From: Siphonodentalium dalli
Taxonomy: Eukaryota > Mollusca > Scaphopoda > Gadilida > Siphonodentaliidae
DNA: 64,000 bases
NCBI GenBank assembly: GCA_032622095.1
Contig: CP136067.1
Span: 134,915,990 to 134,979,989, forward strand
Direction of reading: 5' to 3'
The notes under the pieces are model-generated. The model was not told the origin of the DNA. It did not search any database and saw nothing but the letters and a program-made list of their open reading frames with translations. The position numbers and the translations under genes were made by a program. Below, piece after piece: positions 1 to 11,294 of this stretch (the first letter of the stretch is position 1; the number at the start of each line of letters is the position of its first letter).

Positions 1-775
1 TGGTCAGGGATGTGGCTAGAGGGGGGTGTGGGGGTGTCTCACCCCCCCCAGCAGAGAGCTATATTTTCAATAGTTGGAAATTTCATACCTGCCACAACGA
101 AATTTCACACCAACAATAGGTTGAAAATGTTCTTGTAGTTTGAATATAAAACAATTTATTGGGGGAATTTATTGTTTTTCGACCAATATTTGCATATGTT
201 CCTGTTTTGGTCAAATTTTTTGACAGAAATGGACATCAGTTGGAAATTTTCCAACCTTAGGGGGGGTGACAGGTTGGAAATTTCCAACACTTGGAAAGCT
301 TGTGTCCTGGTCCCTCCCCCGTGGCCAGCTAAAAACTTCTAGTTAATTTAAGAAAACAATATTGTCATATAATTGGTCAACATTGTCATTGGAATTGTCA
401 TCAGTTGGAAAATTTCCAACCTAAGTGGGGCTGTAGGGTTTGAAATTTCCAACAGTAGGAAGGCTTGAGGCTAGTCTAGATGTTAGGATTTTGCGATTTT
501 CTTGTTCAGATTTCAAAATTTTCGCACACCGGGCCGAACCATGGTCGGCCCGGTGTGTCATTGCCCCATCCACATGGCCAATACAAAACTGCTAATTAGT
601 TTAGCAAAACAATATTTTACTACATTTGGTCAAACTTGTAGACATAAATGGTCATCAGTTGAAGAATTTTCCAACCTGAGGGGGAGCATGAGGTTTGAAA
701 TTTCCAACACTAGGAAAGCTTCAGTTGAGGCCAGTCTAGATGCTAGGATTTGCGATTTTCTTGTATATAGTTTTC
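1..775. repeat. Three diverged copies of a ~200-bp dispersed repeat
   Basis: About three copies (roughly 130-330, 330-490 and 560-775) share the order 'gtcatcagttggaaa', 'tttccaacct', a G-run, 'gaaatttccaac', and 'gctaggatttgcgatttt'. The core GGAAATTTCC is itself palindromic. A fourth copy lies at 1245-1465, and a relative in the opposite orientation at 38755-38945. Short ORFs here are not conserved between copies, so no gene is called. Confidence 0.75.
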
Positions 776-984
776 AAACTTTTCTCACACCGGGCCAAAC
801 AACCATGGTCGGCCCTGTGTTTCCTGGTCTGTTGTTGGTAGCTGTGTGCATTTGTCTGGAATTAGATCACTAGTTGTTTTTTTGGGGGCAATTTTCAGGT
901 TAAAATATCTTAATGTTCTCATACTGGGAAAATAGAAGCATAGCTTATGAATATATAGGAAATTAGGCCTCAGCATGAGGTACA

Positions 985-1214
985 AGGGGGGTGCAAATGA
1001 AATTATGCAAAAAGTTGTGTTGGTGCGATTTCGACTCAAGGGGGGGGGGGGTGCAAATAATGGAATTATGCAAAAAGTTGTGTTGGTGCGATTTCGACTC
1101 AAGGGGGGGGGGGTGCAAATAATGGAATTATGCAAAAAGTTGTGTTGGTGTGATTTCGACTCAAGGGGGGGGGCTGCAGTTGGAAATTCCCAAGGTGGAC
1201 ACCCCCCCCCCCCC
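985..1214. repeat. Three-unit tandem repeat punctuated by long G-runs
   Basis: Units of 60 and 62 bp begin at 991, 1051 and 1113 (gtgcaaat...ttatgcaaaaagttg...gatttcgactcaa). They are separated by G-runs of 6 (986-991), 12 (1040-1051), 11 (1103-1113) and 9 (1165-1173). A run of 13 C follows at 1202-1214. The array sits between copies of the GGAAATTTCC repeat. The G-runs could fold as G-quadruplexes, and the G and C runs could pair with each other. All ORFs through it are products of the repeat. Confidence 0.85.
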
Positions 1215-1244
1215 AGCGGAGACCCTCTAGCCACATCCCTGCCC

Positions 1245-1465
1245 GTGGTGTCATGGTCCCTCCCCCGTGGCCAATAAGAAACTGCAAATTAGTTAAGAAA
1301 ACAGTATATTACTACATTTGGTCAAAATTTGGACTGAAATGGTCATCAGTTGGAGAATTTCCAACCTAAGGAAGAGTATGAGGTTTGAAATTTGCAACAC
1401 AGGGAAAGCTTGAGACCAGTCTAGATGCTAGGATTTGGCGATTTATATTTTAAACGCGGAAAAAA
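1245..1465. repeat. Fourth copy of the GGAAATTTCC dispersed repeat
   Basis: It begins with 'ccctcccccgtggccaa', as the copies before it do, continues through 'ggtcatcagttggaga' and ends in 'gctaggatttggcgattt'. It is interrupted or ends where foldback element 1 begins. Confidence 0.7.
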
Positions 1466-1485
1466 CTTTCACAAAAAATCTATAT

Positions 1486-4166
1486 TGGGATTCTAGTCAC
1501 ATTTCAACAAGGAATGACCAGAATTGTGGTATGTAAGTGAGGCATACCATTACCCGTGAATATTCCAAGTCATTGGAACCAAATTGTTACTTGGCTCAAA
1601 ATGGCCGCCAAAATATGGAAAATTGTAAATATGGCCCCAGCGTGCACTGCAATCGCTTACACGTTGTGGTTGGTGAATAAAATTGGCTATTCTGCCTTAT
1701 GTCCATTGAAAACTAACATGTTTGATTCACCTTGGTTAATTTTTGCTATTGTAGCCACTGACATTACCAGAAATATTGGATTTTACTTTCACAAACTTGA
1801 CATAAATATCGGCAAAAATTAACTTTTCAGGTTTGGACCATTTTTTTTTAAAGTAAACTTTAACTAACTTTGGAATGAAAGGTGTTTATTGTTTTGATCT
1901 GTTTAAAATGTGTCACACTAAGGTGATTATAGACCAAATTACTCAAGATGGCTTCCAAAATGGCTACCAACTTCGGTAAAAACATTTTTCACATATATCC
2001 GGAAAATTATTATATTGTGCCGAAAAGTTAGCAAATTGTGACTCCCTTGGTTATTATGCATGTTAGGTAATCAACTGACAACTAAATATTATATCTCGTT
2101 GTCCCAGTTCCGAAAACCTTCTTTTGTGATTCTGGCCACATTGTTTAAATGAAATGGGCAGAACTTTGAAACGGAACTAAGATGAACCATAATCTATGGT
2201 GGCTATTTTGGCTCATTATGATAAAACTTGATCAACTTGATTCAAGAGTGAGGTCTAGATGGCAGCCAGTTAGTTACTGTATGGTCATATGTGAGGTGAA
2301 TAGGTATGCATGGAGTTATTTTATGGTCATGAATGATGTGAATAGATATACAAGGACTGACTATATTATCATGAGTGGGGTGTCCATTATCATATGTATA
2401 GGTAATGGCTGTGTGGTCATGTGTGATGTGAATACGTTTACAGGGAGTGACTGTGTGTGTATGGTTGTGTGTGGATGTACGGGTAAACACGATGCGGTTG
2501 TATGGACAATGATGTGGTGTGTGGATATAACGAGATTAGCTACATGGTCATATCTGTTGTTTATGTTTATATGGAGTAACAGTGTGGTCATGGGTGGGAT
2601 GTATAGGTGTACATTGGGTGGCTGTATTGTCACAGGTGGGTGTACACGTATACATGTGTTGTCTGTTTGATCACCGGTGGGGTATATGGATAAATAGGGA
2701 GTGGTTGAATGACGATGTGTAATGTGTATAGGTGTACATGGAATGACAGTATGGTTATGTATATGCATGTTTTGGTATAGCTGGGTGGTCGTTGGCGAGC
2801 ATGTGGGTATATACTGAGTGACCTTGTCACAAGTGTGGTTATATGGCAATTGGTGAGGTGCATATGTATACCTGGAGTGACTCTATGATCATGGGGTGAT
2901 TGTATATGTATATCTTGAGTGGCTGATTGGCCATGTGTGTGCAAAATATGTACACATGGAGTGACTGTATGGCCAATGGTGAGGTCAACCGGTATACAAT
3001 GATTGAGTACGATCATGAATGTGGTGAATATGTATACATATAGAGACGATATGGTCATGGGTCAAGTGTAGGAGGTATAGCTGGTTACTGATAGATCTAT
3101 GGTCATGTGTGGTGTTCTATGGGTATACACAAATATGGCTGTGCGGTGATGGGTGAGGTGTATGTTTATAAAGCGAGCGACTATATTGTCATATATGTGG
3201 TGTTTATTAGTATATGGAGTGACTGTATGACCCTGGTGGGTTGAACATGTGCACCTTGGGTGGCTATCGCCTTTCACATTAACTCAAGAGACATCACACC
3301 AGAGAGTCCTCCTTCTTGGTGGCATTTATGCACAATGGGGGAAATGCTAAACTATTTTCCTCACAATAGTCGAAAACTGTTTATGCTAATGGGCTAGAAT
3401 AGCCACATATTATGGTCCCTCTAGTTCCGTTTCAAAGTTCTGCCCATTCATTTCTTTTCAAAAACATGGACAGAATCCCAAAAGACGTTTTCGGCACAAT
3501 TCCACACTACATACTTTAAAATTAAATAATCGTGCCTCATAATGTACTGTGACAACCAGAATATAATATTTAGTTGTCAGTCGATTAACTAACATGTTTA
3601 ATAACAAAGTGAGTCACCTTTTCGGAACAGCAGAGAATTATGTTCCGGATATATGTGAAAATCACATTTTTATCATTTTTAATTGGCATTTTGGAAGCCA
3701 TCTTGAGTAATTTGGTCATTAAACACATTTAAATAGATCAAAACAATAAACGCCTTTCGTACCAAAGATAGTTACATTTTACTTGAAAAAAATGGTTCTA
3801 ACCTGAGAAGAGATCTTTTGCCGACATTTATGTCAAGTTTGTGAGAGTAAAATCCAATATTTCTGGTAATGTCTTTGTTACAATACTAACAATTAACCAA
3901 AGTGCATCAGGTATGTTAGTATTCAATGTATAGAAGGCAGAATAGACAGTTTTATTCATTAACCACAAATTATAAGCGATTGCAGGGCACACTGGGGCAA
4001 TATCTACCATTTTCCATATTTTGGCGGCCATTTTGGTGGCCATTTTGAGCCAAAGTAACAACTTTTGTTGTTCCTATGAGTTGGAATATCCATGGGTAAT
4101 GGTATGCCTCACTTATATTCCACAGTTCTGCCCATTCCTTGTTGAAATATGACTAGAAACCCAATT
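1486..4166. mobile_element. Foldback element 1: long inverted arms around a minisatellite core
   Basis: The left arm (1486-2210) recurs as an imperfect reverse complement at 3400-4166. Landmarks pair in mirrored order: 'ggcataccattacccgtgaa' at about 1541 with the complementary 'gggtaatggtatgcc' at about 4095; 'caaaatggccgcc' with 'ggcggccattttg'; 'caagatggcttccaaaatgg' with 'ccattttggaagccatcttg'; and 'gaacggaacta'-type ends beside the core. The 1.2-kb interior is a degenerate tandem repeat. No transposase ORF is visible. A second, larger copy with the same plan occupies 23828-29425, so this is a family and not a chance fold. Its class is unknown. Confidence 0.8.
2211..3399. repeat. Minisatellite core of foldback element 1
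   Basis: Degenerate units of about 42-48 bp follow the pattern 'tatggtcatgtgtgaggtg' + 'aataggtatacagggagtgactg'. About 25 units are present. The last ~130 bp (3270-3399) is not repetitive and matches the end of the core in foldback element 2 ('gagagttctt...ggtggc...tatgcacaatg'). Long ORFs on both strands (His/Thr/Ile-rich with a period of about 14-15 residues) simply translate the repeat. Confidence 0.8.
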
Positions 4167-4600
4167 GTGATTTGGGTGTGATATTTTATACCGCGTTCTG
4201 TAAAATCAAACTTTTGAGGAATCAGAAGGGACTAAGAGCCCAAGAATTGATTTTTTCATTATCCAAATGATCATTTAATATAAAAATACAAAATTAAGGT
4301 CACAATCATCAACCAGTTCCAAACAGCAGAAACTGATTTAGTAGTGAAAAGGCGTCAAATTTTATACCGCGTTCTGTAAAATCAATTTTTTGAGGGATCG
4401 GAAGGGGTTAGGACCCAAAGAATTTTTTATTTCATTACCTTAATAATCAGTTAATATAAAAAATACAAAATAAAGATATTATTCTCAACCAGTTCCAAAC
4501 AAATGATATAGAAGATATTAGGGAAACGCGTCATATTTTCCACTTCCGGTGGCCATTTTGGCGGCCATTTTGAATATATGAAATGTATTCCTACCTACAA
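4166..4600. repeat. Two tandem ~176-bp units extending the right arm of foldback 1
   Basis: Units start at 'taccgcgttctgtaaaatca' (4189 and 4365, period 176). The same sequence occurs once in the right arm of foldback element 2 (about 28340-28560), so the duplication is local to this copy. It ends in a 'ggcggccattttgaa' motif. Confidence 0.75.
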
Positions 4601-5195
4601 ATAAGGAGTACTCAATTATCAATATAATGACATATCGCACGACGTAATACCTCATAAACTCTCTGAGTGATTTTGAATTACAATTTACCAGGTCAGATAT
4701 TCAATTTTGGCGGCCATCTTTGATTCAATGGCCTCAAAACATGTGAACAATGACTACCTATATACATCCATGTGCTCTTGGAATGCTATAGAAAACTGCC
4801 TTGGTCTATGTTCTCGTGGAAAATTGTGGAAACAACGGTATTGTTCATAGTTTAATTACGTTATGCATGCGTATGTTCACACACTGTACTTTTTCAGATA
4901 TATCTTCAAAATAAATAAAAAATCATATCATCGGTGTCACTTTCAGAAAAGTATCGAGTCAGGTCCCCATGTGACGATATCGACGCATACACTAATTATA
5001 TACAGTTCGAATTAAACTGAGTTTGAAAAGATACATATAGTTGTAGTAGGCCTATTGATTTTCACAGAGATATTTCCCCTACCCCAATAAGGATTTATCG
5101 CAAAAAATCACAGTAGTTAGTTGACAGTCGCTACAAGAAAACTAAGATGCATGCATCAGGTCGGCCGTGAACTATCTACCATAGAATTGTTGTAG
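4600..5195. other. AT-rich stretch without a recognisable gene
   Basis: No ORF with support on either strand. A further 'ggcggccatcttt' motif at about 4710 suggests degraded repeat sequence related to the foldback arms. Confidence 0.6.
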
Positions 5196-5640
5196 CTATC
5201 GATTATACATTTTGGAACACCTGTCTGTATGTATGTGTGTATGCATGAATGCATGAGTGTATGTGTTATAGACTCTAACACTGCTCGACTGATCCGACTC
5301 GGTTGATTGATTGATTGATTGATTGGGGTTTATTGTCGCTTTAGCCGACTCGGATTTGGTATTTAACGTGTCAACTTGACCTCGCTCATAGGCATGTTTC
5401 TGGACCTTGACCGATCCGACTAAAAATTTGCGTGTAGGACTACTTCGATCCCGGGAGCAATATGGACAGGTCCAATTTCACGTGGGACCATGTTCTCGAA
5501 CGTGCTGATGTAGGCATGTTTCTGGACTAATTGAACAATAGTTTGGCCAGACGCTGTATATACTGGGTACTGTCCAGATGGAGGCGATCACCAAAAAAAA
5601 TCCCTAAATAGCCCGAACGAAGTCGAGTACATCAGCTAGT
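5195..5640 (+). mobile_element. Short Helitron-like element, copy 1
   Basis: It opens with a T/G-rich 'ctgtctgtatgtatgtg' tract and 'gactgatccgactcgg'. It contains a (TTGA)n run at about 5306-5323 and closes with 'gaacgaagtcgagtacatcagctagt' at about 5610-5637. This layout (AT-rich start, TCTGT tract, GAAG-loop hairpin, CTAGT end) recurs at 5640-6150, 18745-19930 and, on the other strand, at 31225-32515. It resembles non-autonomous Helitron/Helentron-type elements of invertebrates. The class is inferred from style only. Confidence 0.45.
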
Positions 5641-6150
5641 TTAATATATATTTTGGACATTTGTCTGTCTGTTTGTCTGTTAGCTATGGCCGGGAAAACT
5701 GCCGGACAGATTGGACGAAATTTGATACCTAGGGGAAATTATTTCCAGGGAGTATTTTGGACGGGTCAAATCTTGATCCCGACCTGACTTTGACATTCAA
5801 AAAGATCAATTCAAGGTCAAATCTGGTAAAACGGAAGTATTTCAACGAAATATAATACCTACTGTTACTTTTGTCCCAGGAGTGTTTCGGTGGGTCAAAT
5901 TATGACCCTGACCTGATCTTGACATTCAAAATTGTCAATTCAAGGTCAAATCGGGTAAAGCCGGGCGGATTTCGACGGGTACTTTTGTCGTGACTTTTGT
6001 CCGGGGAGTGTTTGGGACGGGTCAAATCGTGACCCGACATGACGTTCACCTTTACAATGGTCAATTCAAGGTTAAATCGCGCAATTCTCCGAAAATCAGA
6101 GGGGAACATCCCGGACGAAGTAGGGTCCACCAGCTACTATTATATATTTC
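5640..6150 (+). mobile_element. Short Helitron-like element, copy 2, with internal tandem units
   Basis: It starts at 'ctagtttaatatatatttt' with the tract 'tgtctgtctgtttgtctgtt'. It has three internal units built around 'gacgggtcaaatcgtgaccc' / 'tcaattcaaggtcaaatc', and ends with 'cccggacgaagtagggtcc' 'accagcta'. Its reverse complement is the family at 31225-31797 and 31798-32515. The ORFs running through it and into the next repeat are chance. Confidence 0.55.
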
Positions 6151-6239
6151 TAGATTTAGTTACAAACTAAATACCTGTATATTGTACAAAGAAATGTTTG
6201 ACAAATATATCTGTATCAATATTACCATGCGGGTCATTA

Positions 6240-7690
6240 AAATAGATACGACGAAACAAATTTTGAAGGGTGCATGGTATCAGGTAAATTTTTATATTTC
6301 AAATGATGACAGGAATGCGGAAAAGTTGAAGTACCTACGTAATACTGGCTATCCGAATGAAGAGATATACATGTATATAAAAACCAAAATAGAAGATGAC
6401 TGCTGGCGACAATGTTTTCCAAAAAAATTCAAAGCATTCGATAGCTCCCATCTAGTTGTCAGCCCGAAGATCAATATAAAGTGTGGTGACTATCAGATGA
6501 GGGATATGTCTGTACAGTTGCTAAACAATTCAGTCACGCAAAAGAGGATCAAACAGTAAGATACCAAATTTCTGCCTGTGGTAATGTTTTTTAACGAAAT
6601 TCGGGAAAATTAGATTACTCTCACCCTGGTTATCCAGAAGATCATTGTGGAATCTGGTGACGATCGGACAAGGGGTGTCGTCTGTAGGATCAACCAAATT
6701 ATTTAGCCATAAAAATAGTAAAATTGAAGATCACCGCTGGCAGTGATGTCTTCACAAGGACAGCTTGAGAACAAAACATGGCTCACATCTAGCGGTGACC
6801 CAAACTATCCACATGAGAAAAAGTTCTCCAATAAAAGCTGGCTGCAGGGTGCGCCAATTGATTTAAATTCGAAATTTAACAGGGTGTACTGCTTGTGGCC
6901 ATGTTTTCCCCGCAAATTTGATAGACTGATGGACAAAAGCACTGAATCCGTTGAATCAATATACATGTATACATGGATTAATTTATATGCATTGTTATAC
7001 ACAGTACTGGTATATAAAGGTACTGAAAATAACAATATTACTAGTTTACACAAAATAAACCATATATCATGGCTATGGATTCTAATATCCGAATATGACA
7101 GCTGAGAACTTGGTGTGAATTGAAGAGTGGTGGTGTCTCAAGCATATCTAACCCTCCACGTTAGTAACATGTCATAAGTATAATCTAGCTTGAGGACAGA
7201 AGTTATCCATAAAACCCCCCTTAATTCAACCAGGTCCTCGCGCGATGTATGGTCGATCACATGATGATCTAGGGGGGGTTAGAATTGTTGTATAAAAACA
7301 GCACTGTATGTAAATATAAAATAAAATAGTGCTACATCTTATTACAGATTATTGCCATATATAATCAGTGACTATACAGACAGTCTGACAAAATAAAGTT
7401 TCAGTGACACTCTATCCGAAGAGGGGAATAATTCCATCTGTTACAGTCAATGGAGCAATTATGAATCTGGAAAGGTGAAATTTCTAAGTAATACTAGATA
7501 TCGACATGACGCGATAACATATAACGTAAATGCAATATGGCCGCTGGCGACCATTTTTTCCTATAAAATTAAAAACATATTTGATATCTCTCATCTGATA
7601 GATCAATATCAAGATAAATATGAAGTTTGGTGATGATCGGATGAGTGAAGTGGACTGTGCTAAACGGTTTAGTAATGCTTAAAAAGATTT
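6240..7690. repeat. Diverged copies of a dispersed repeat of the 'ctggcgaccattttt' type
   Basis: At least two alignable copies (about 6310-6560 and 7440-7690) share the order 'gaaaagttgaagtacctacg' / 'taatactgg', 'tggcgac', 'tttcc.aaaaaattcaa', 'gatcaatat.aag', 'gatgatcggatgag'. A more degraded copy lies at about 6600-6940. The open frames (for example 5990-6559) are not shared between copies, so they are not called genes. 6960-7430 holds nothing else recognisable. Confidence 0.6.
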
Positions 7691-7978
7691 TTACCTTAAT
7701 ATTTTTATGTTCACTTTATAAACTTCACTGAGTCATCTTTGTCATGTATTGAGTTTGATATCTTTTGTTAACAGTTTATAAATCATGTATGTCTCATGTT
7801 TGTTATTTTAATTTATGTGTTTATTATCATTAAATAAAGTTGCATTCCTTAAAAAGATTCTTACCTCAATGTTTTTATGTTCACTTTATAAACTCCACTG
7901 AGTCATCTTTGTCATGTATTGAATTTGATATCTTTTGTTAAAAGTTTATAAATTATGTATGTCTCGTGTTCGTTATTA
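7679..7978. repeat. Direct repeat, two ~130-bp copies 170 bp apart
   Basis: Copies at about 7679-7810 and 7849-7978 share 'cttaaaaagatt', 'tttttatgttcactttataa', 'cactgagtcatctttgtcat' and 'gatatcttttgtta'. They differ at only a few positions, so this is a recent local duplication. Confidence 0.85.
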
Positions 7979-7979
7979 T

Positions 7980-9050
7980 ATTATATACACTTTATAGTGT
8001 GTTTCAGAACGAAAACAAAATGAATAAAATCAACAAATTTGTAAATTTAAAAACAATTCAAACGTTGTTGTATTCCATGTCCCAGCCCGGACATATACAT
8101 CAAATATTCATTGAGAAACAACGGACCAAACGCCATATAACACCCCGTATACATCTTTTATTTCGAGTTGGCCTTTTATTCCGAGTTGGCACGCGTCGAT
8201 TGGGGCGAGTTAGCCCTGGGGCGAGTACGCCGATTCCGACACCTTTTCTATTTGCAGCAGGTATACGTTTACGCTGGTTTACGCGTAATTTAATTTACAA
8301 AGTTCCCCAATTGGTATCGTAAATAGAGCGACCTTATTTGACAGAGAATGCCTCTGTTATTGATTATAAAGTTGCTATACATTAAAAACGACAATTCACA
8401 TGCTCGTTCAAGCGCAGTAGTCTATTTTCCCCATGTTAAAGGACATCCACAAATACTAAATAACGCTAACCTACTGCGAATGTTTTACACGACAACTGTT
8501 AACATATTTGGGCTGAATTCATCTGACGCGGTATTATTCCTCAAAATAAACAACAAAACCATCGTTACTTGGAAATGTAGTTTGGGCTAACATTTACATA
8601 AATCCTCCACATCATTATTCCGACACACACGTCAGATGAAAAACACACATGAAGTAACCGGCCAAATTGGCCGAAATAAAATGAAAAAGTGCACACGCCC
8701 CAGTGGCAAACAAGCAGAAAAATGTGTGAAATACATCCACCTATCGGAAAAACATAGCCGGCAAAAATCCGCACAGGGGGAGGGTGACCATACCTGGTAA
8801 CTGCGTACTAGGTAGATATTCTTGTTTGTTGTGTAGGTGAGACTAGACGTGGATAATACCCAAGATGAGTATTATCTTAGTTTAGTGATGTTACCAATCA
8901 ATTGACCTACAAGCTTTTTGTCAATAAAACCAACAAACTCCACAATTCTAAGCAAAATTGTCATGTCTCGAAACAGCAACACCGTTGAAAAATTCAGGCA
9001 AAAAATATATGTTAAGTTTTTATAATAATTAGTTATAGTCAATGTAACAT
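7980..9050. other. No recognisable gene
   Basis: Short ORFs only. A small G/C-rich patch at 8160-8245 carries repeats of 'cgagttggc' / 'gggcgagt'. Nothing else is supportable. Confidence 0.5.
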
Positions 9051-9577
9051 ATAGTCCAAGTCTTCTCGTACTAAAACCAGCTAAGATATTTTTTTTTCAC
9101 AGGACATTTCGTCTCACCTTATTAAAGACGTTGTCATGTCATTTGCCACATTTCCCCACATTGTACTGACCGAGCAGAGAGGGAATTTCTTTTAAACCAA
9201 CTTTTTCGAACTCGTCCCAACAAATTTCGGCTCAAAAAGTTCGGCCCAGGTGGCCGTTTATGAATATGGGACACTGCAATATTTTCCGAAATTTTCCCGA
9301 CCGACCAGAGCGAAAACTTAAATTCGACCCACTTTTTTTCAGCCCAAATTTTTTTACCGAGGTTGCCGTTTATGTCCCGAACTTAAATTTCTATTTATTT
9401 TCGGATTTTGACTATTTTCGAGGATTTTTTGAACTTTTGACCTGGACTTTTTTTTCACCCAAAATTTCATCTCGCCTTATATTACTAAAGATATTGGGAT
9501 GGAGATGCTGGTATTTAAATACCAGCATCTCCATCCCAATATCTTAGCTGGTTTTAGTACGAGAAGACTTGGACTAT
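9051..9577. mobile_element. Perfect 122-bp palindrome (MITE-like) split by an insertion
   Basis: Bases 9051-9090 plus 9496-9516 form one 61-nt arm, and 9517-9577 is its exact reverse complement (centre 'ggtatttaaatacc'). The left arm is interrupted by 9091-9487, which is flanked by the 8-bp direct repeat AAGATATT (9083-9090 and 9488-9495). Removing the insert and one repeat restores the palindrome exactly. This shows a hairpin element that later received an insertion. Confidence 0.85.
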
Positions 9578-10985
9578 GTAACATACAGTCCACCGAACAA
9601 TTAGGCGTTGTACAGCAGCGCGAATTCCGTTACTTATTCCTTATTACTTATTCGAAAAATTTGGGGAAATTGTGGGAAATGACCATGGCAACGTCTTTAG
9701 TAATATAAGGCGAGATGAAATTTTGGGTGAAAAAAAAGTCCAGGTCAAAAGTTCAAAAAATCCTCGAAAATAGTCAAAATCCGAAAATAAATAGAAATTG
9801 AAGTTCGGGACATAAACGGCAACCTCGGTAAAAAAAATTTGGGCTGAAAAAAAGTGGGTCGAATTTAAGTTTTCGCTCTGGTCGGTCGGGAAAATTTCGG
9901 AAAATATTGCAGTGTCCCATATTCATAAACGGCCACCTGGGCCGAACTTTTTGAGCCGAAATTTGTTGGGACGAGTTCGAAAAAGTTGGTTTAAAAGAAA
10001 TTCCCTCTCTGCTCGGTCAGTACAATGTGGGGAAATGTGGCAAATGACCATGACAACGTCTTTAATAAGGTGAGACGAAATGTCCTGTGAAAAAAAAAAT
10101 CCGGGTCAAAAGTTCAATAATGCCTCGAAAATAGGCCAAGTCCGAAAATAAACGGAAATTGTCCGAAAAACATTCGGGGACATAAATGGCCACCTCGGAC
10201 AAAATTTTGGTGGAAATTTTTTTGGGTAAAGTTCAAATAAGTAGGTCGAATTTCTGATTTCGCTCTGCTCGGTTGGGAAAATTTCGGAAATTGTGGCAAA
10301 GTGTCCCATATTTATAAACTGCCAGCTGGGCCGAACTTTTTCGGGTCGAGTAAAAAATAGTGGGTCTAATAGAAATTCCCGCTCAGCTCGGTCAGGACAA
10401 TTTGGGAAAATGTGGCAAATGACCATGACAACGTCTTTAGTAAGGTGAGATCAAATGTTTGGTGAAAAAAATCCGGGTCATAAGTTCAAAAATGACTCGA
10501 AAATAGGTAAAGTCAGAAAATAAACAGAAATTGTCCGAAACAATTTCGGGGTCATAAACGGCCCCCTCGGCAAACAAATTTAGGCCGAAAAACATTTGGG
10601 TCGAGTCCAAAAAAGTGGGTCGAATTTCAGTTTTCGCTCTGCTCGGTCGGGAAAATTTCAGAAAATGTGGCAAAGTGTCTCATATTCATAAACGGCACCA
10701 GGGTCGAAAATTTTGACCCGGATTTTTTTTTTAACAGGAAATTTCGTCTCTCACCTTATTAAAGAGGTTGCCATGGTCATTTGCATCATTTTCTTAAATG
10801 TTTTTAACCGGACAGAGCGGGAATTTCTATTAGACCCACTTTTTCGGACTCTACCCAAACAAATTTCGGCTCAAAAAGTTCGGCCCAGATGGCCGTTCGT
10901 GAATATGGGACACTTTGCCACATTTTCCGAAATTTTCCCGACCGAGCAGAGCGAAAACTGAAATTCGACCCACTTTTTTTGCCTA
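9091..10985. repeat. Satellite-like cluster of ~300-400-bp monomers in both orientations
   Basis: The monomer includes 'aaatgaccatgacaacgtct', 'aaggtgagacgaaat', 'tccgaaaataaac', 'gtgggtcgaatttcag', 'ttcgctctgctcggtcggg', 'gtgtcccatattcataaacg' and 'ggccgaactttttgagccga'. Copies run on the minus strand at about 9091-9487, on the plus strand at about 9690-10040, 10030-10430 and 10430-10735, and on the minus strand again at about 10720-10985. Long Phe/Pro-rich ORFs are shared between copies because the monomer is open, but they show no recognised domain. Confidence 0.8.
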
Positions 10986-11290
10986 GATGAAGGCATAGAC
11001 ATTATTAATATTGTAACAATAGCTAAAGTTCCGTGAAAATCCATCATATAAAGTGACGAACATATAGCTTCGTGGGAACAGGTCAGTTCGTGGGAACAGG
11101 TACGTAACTTCGTTACACAAGTCAGTCACTTATAGACAACAGCGTGTATAATCACGTGACATGTGACGTTAGAGTTGCAACCACCCGCGCACGTAACCAG
11201 GACGGACATGACACCAACCATACTAGTATCAAGACTACCACACACGCACAATGCAATTATCACCAGAAGCGGAATTTGTCTCTAATGTCT
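10985..11290. other. Flank upstream of the LINE, possible 5' UTR
   Basis: It contains a short direct repeat, 'cttcgtgggaacaggt' then 'gttcgtgggaacaggt' (about 11067-11100). No coding sequence is evident. Its position before ORF1 makes it a candidate LINE 5' UTR/promoter, but the true 5' end of the LINE cannot be fixed from one copy. Confidence 0.35.
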
Positions 11291-11294
11291 TTAA

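Noticed and set aside
2182..3277. Several overlapping ORFs of 70-160 aa on both strands (Met/Val/Cys-rich on plus, His/Thr/Pro-rich on minus)
   Set aside because: They translate the 42-48-bp minisatellite of the foldback core and show the same periodicity. The matching ORFs at 24886-27624 differ in frame and length.
5990..6559. 189-aa ORF
   Set aside because: It starts inside one repeat family and ends inside another, and the related copy at 7440-7690 does not preserve it.
9260..10961. Repeated Phe/Pro-rich ORFs (for example ...FPRPSRAK...RPT...)
   Set aside because: They follow the satellite monomer in both orientations. No domain is recognised and the frame is not kept between copies.
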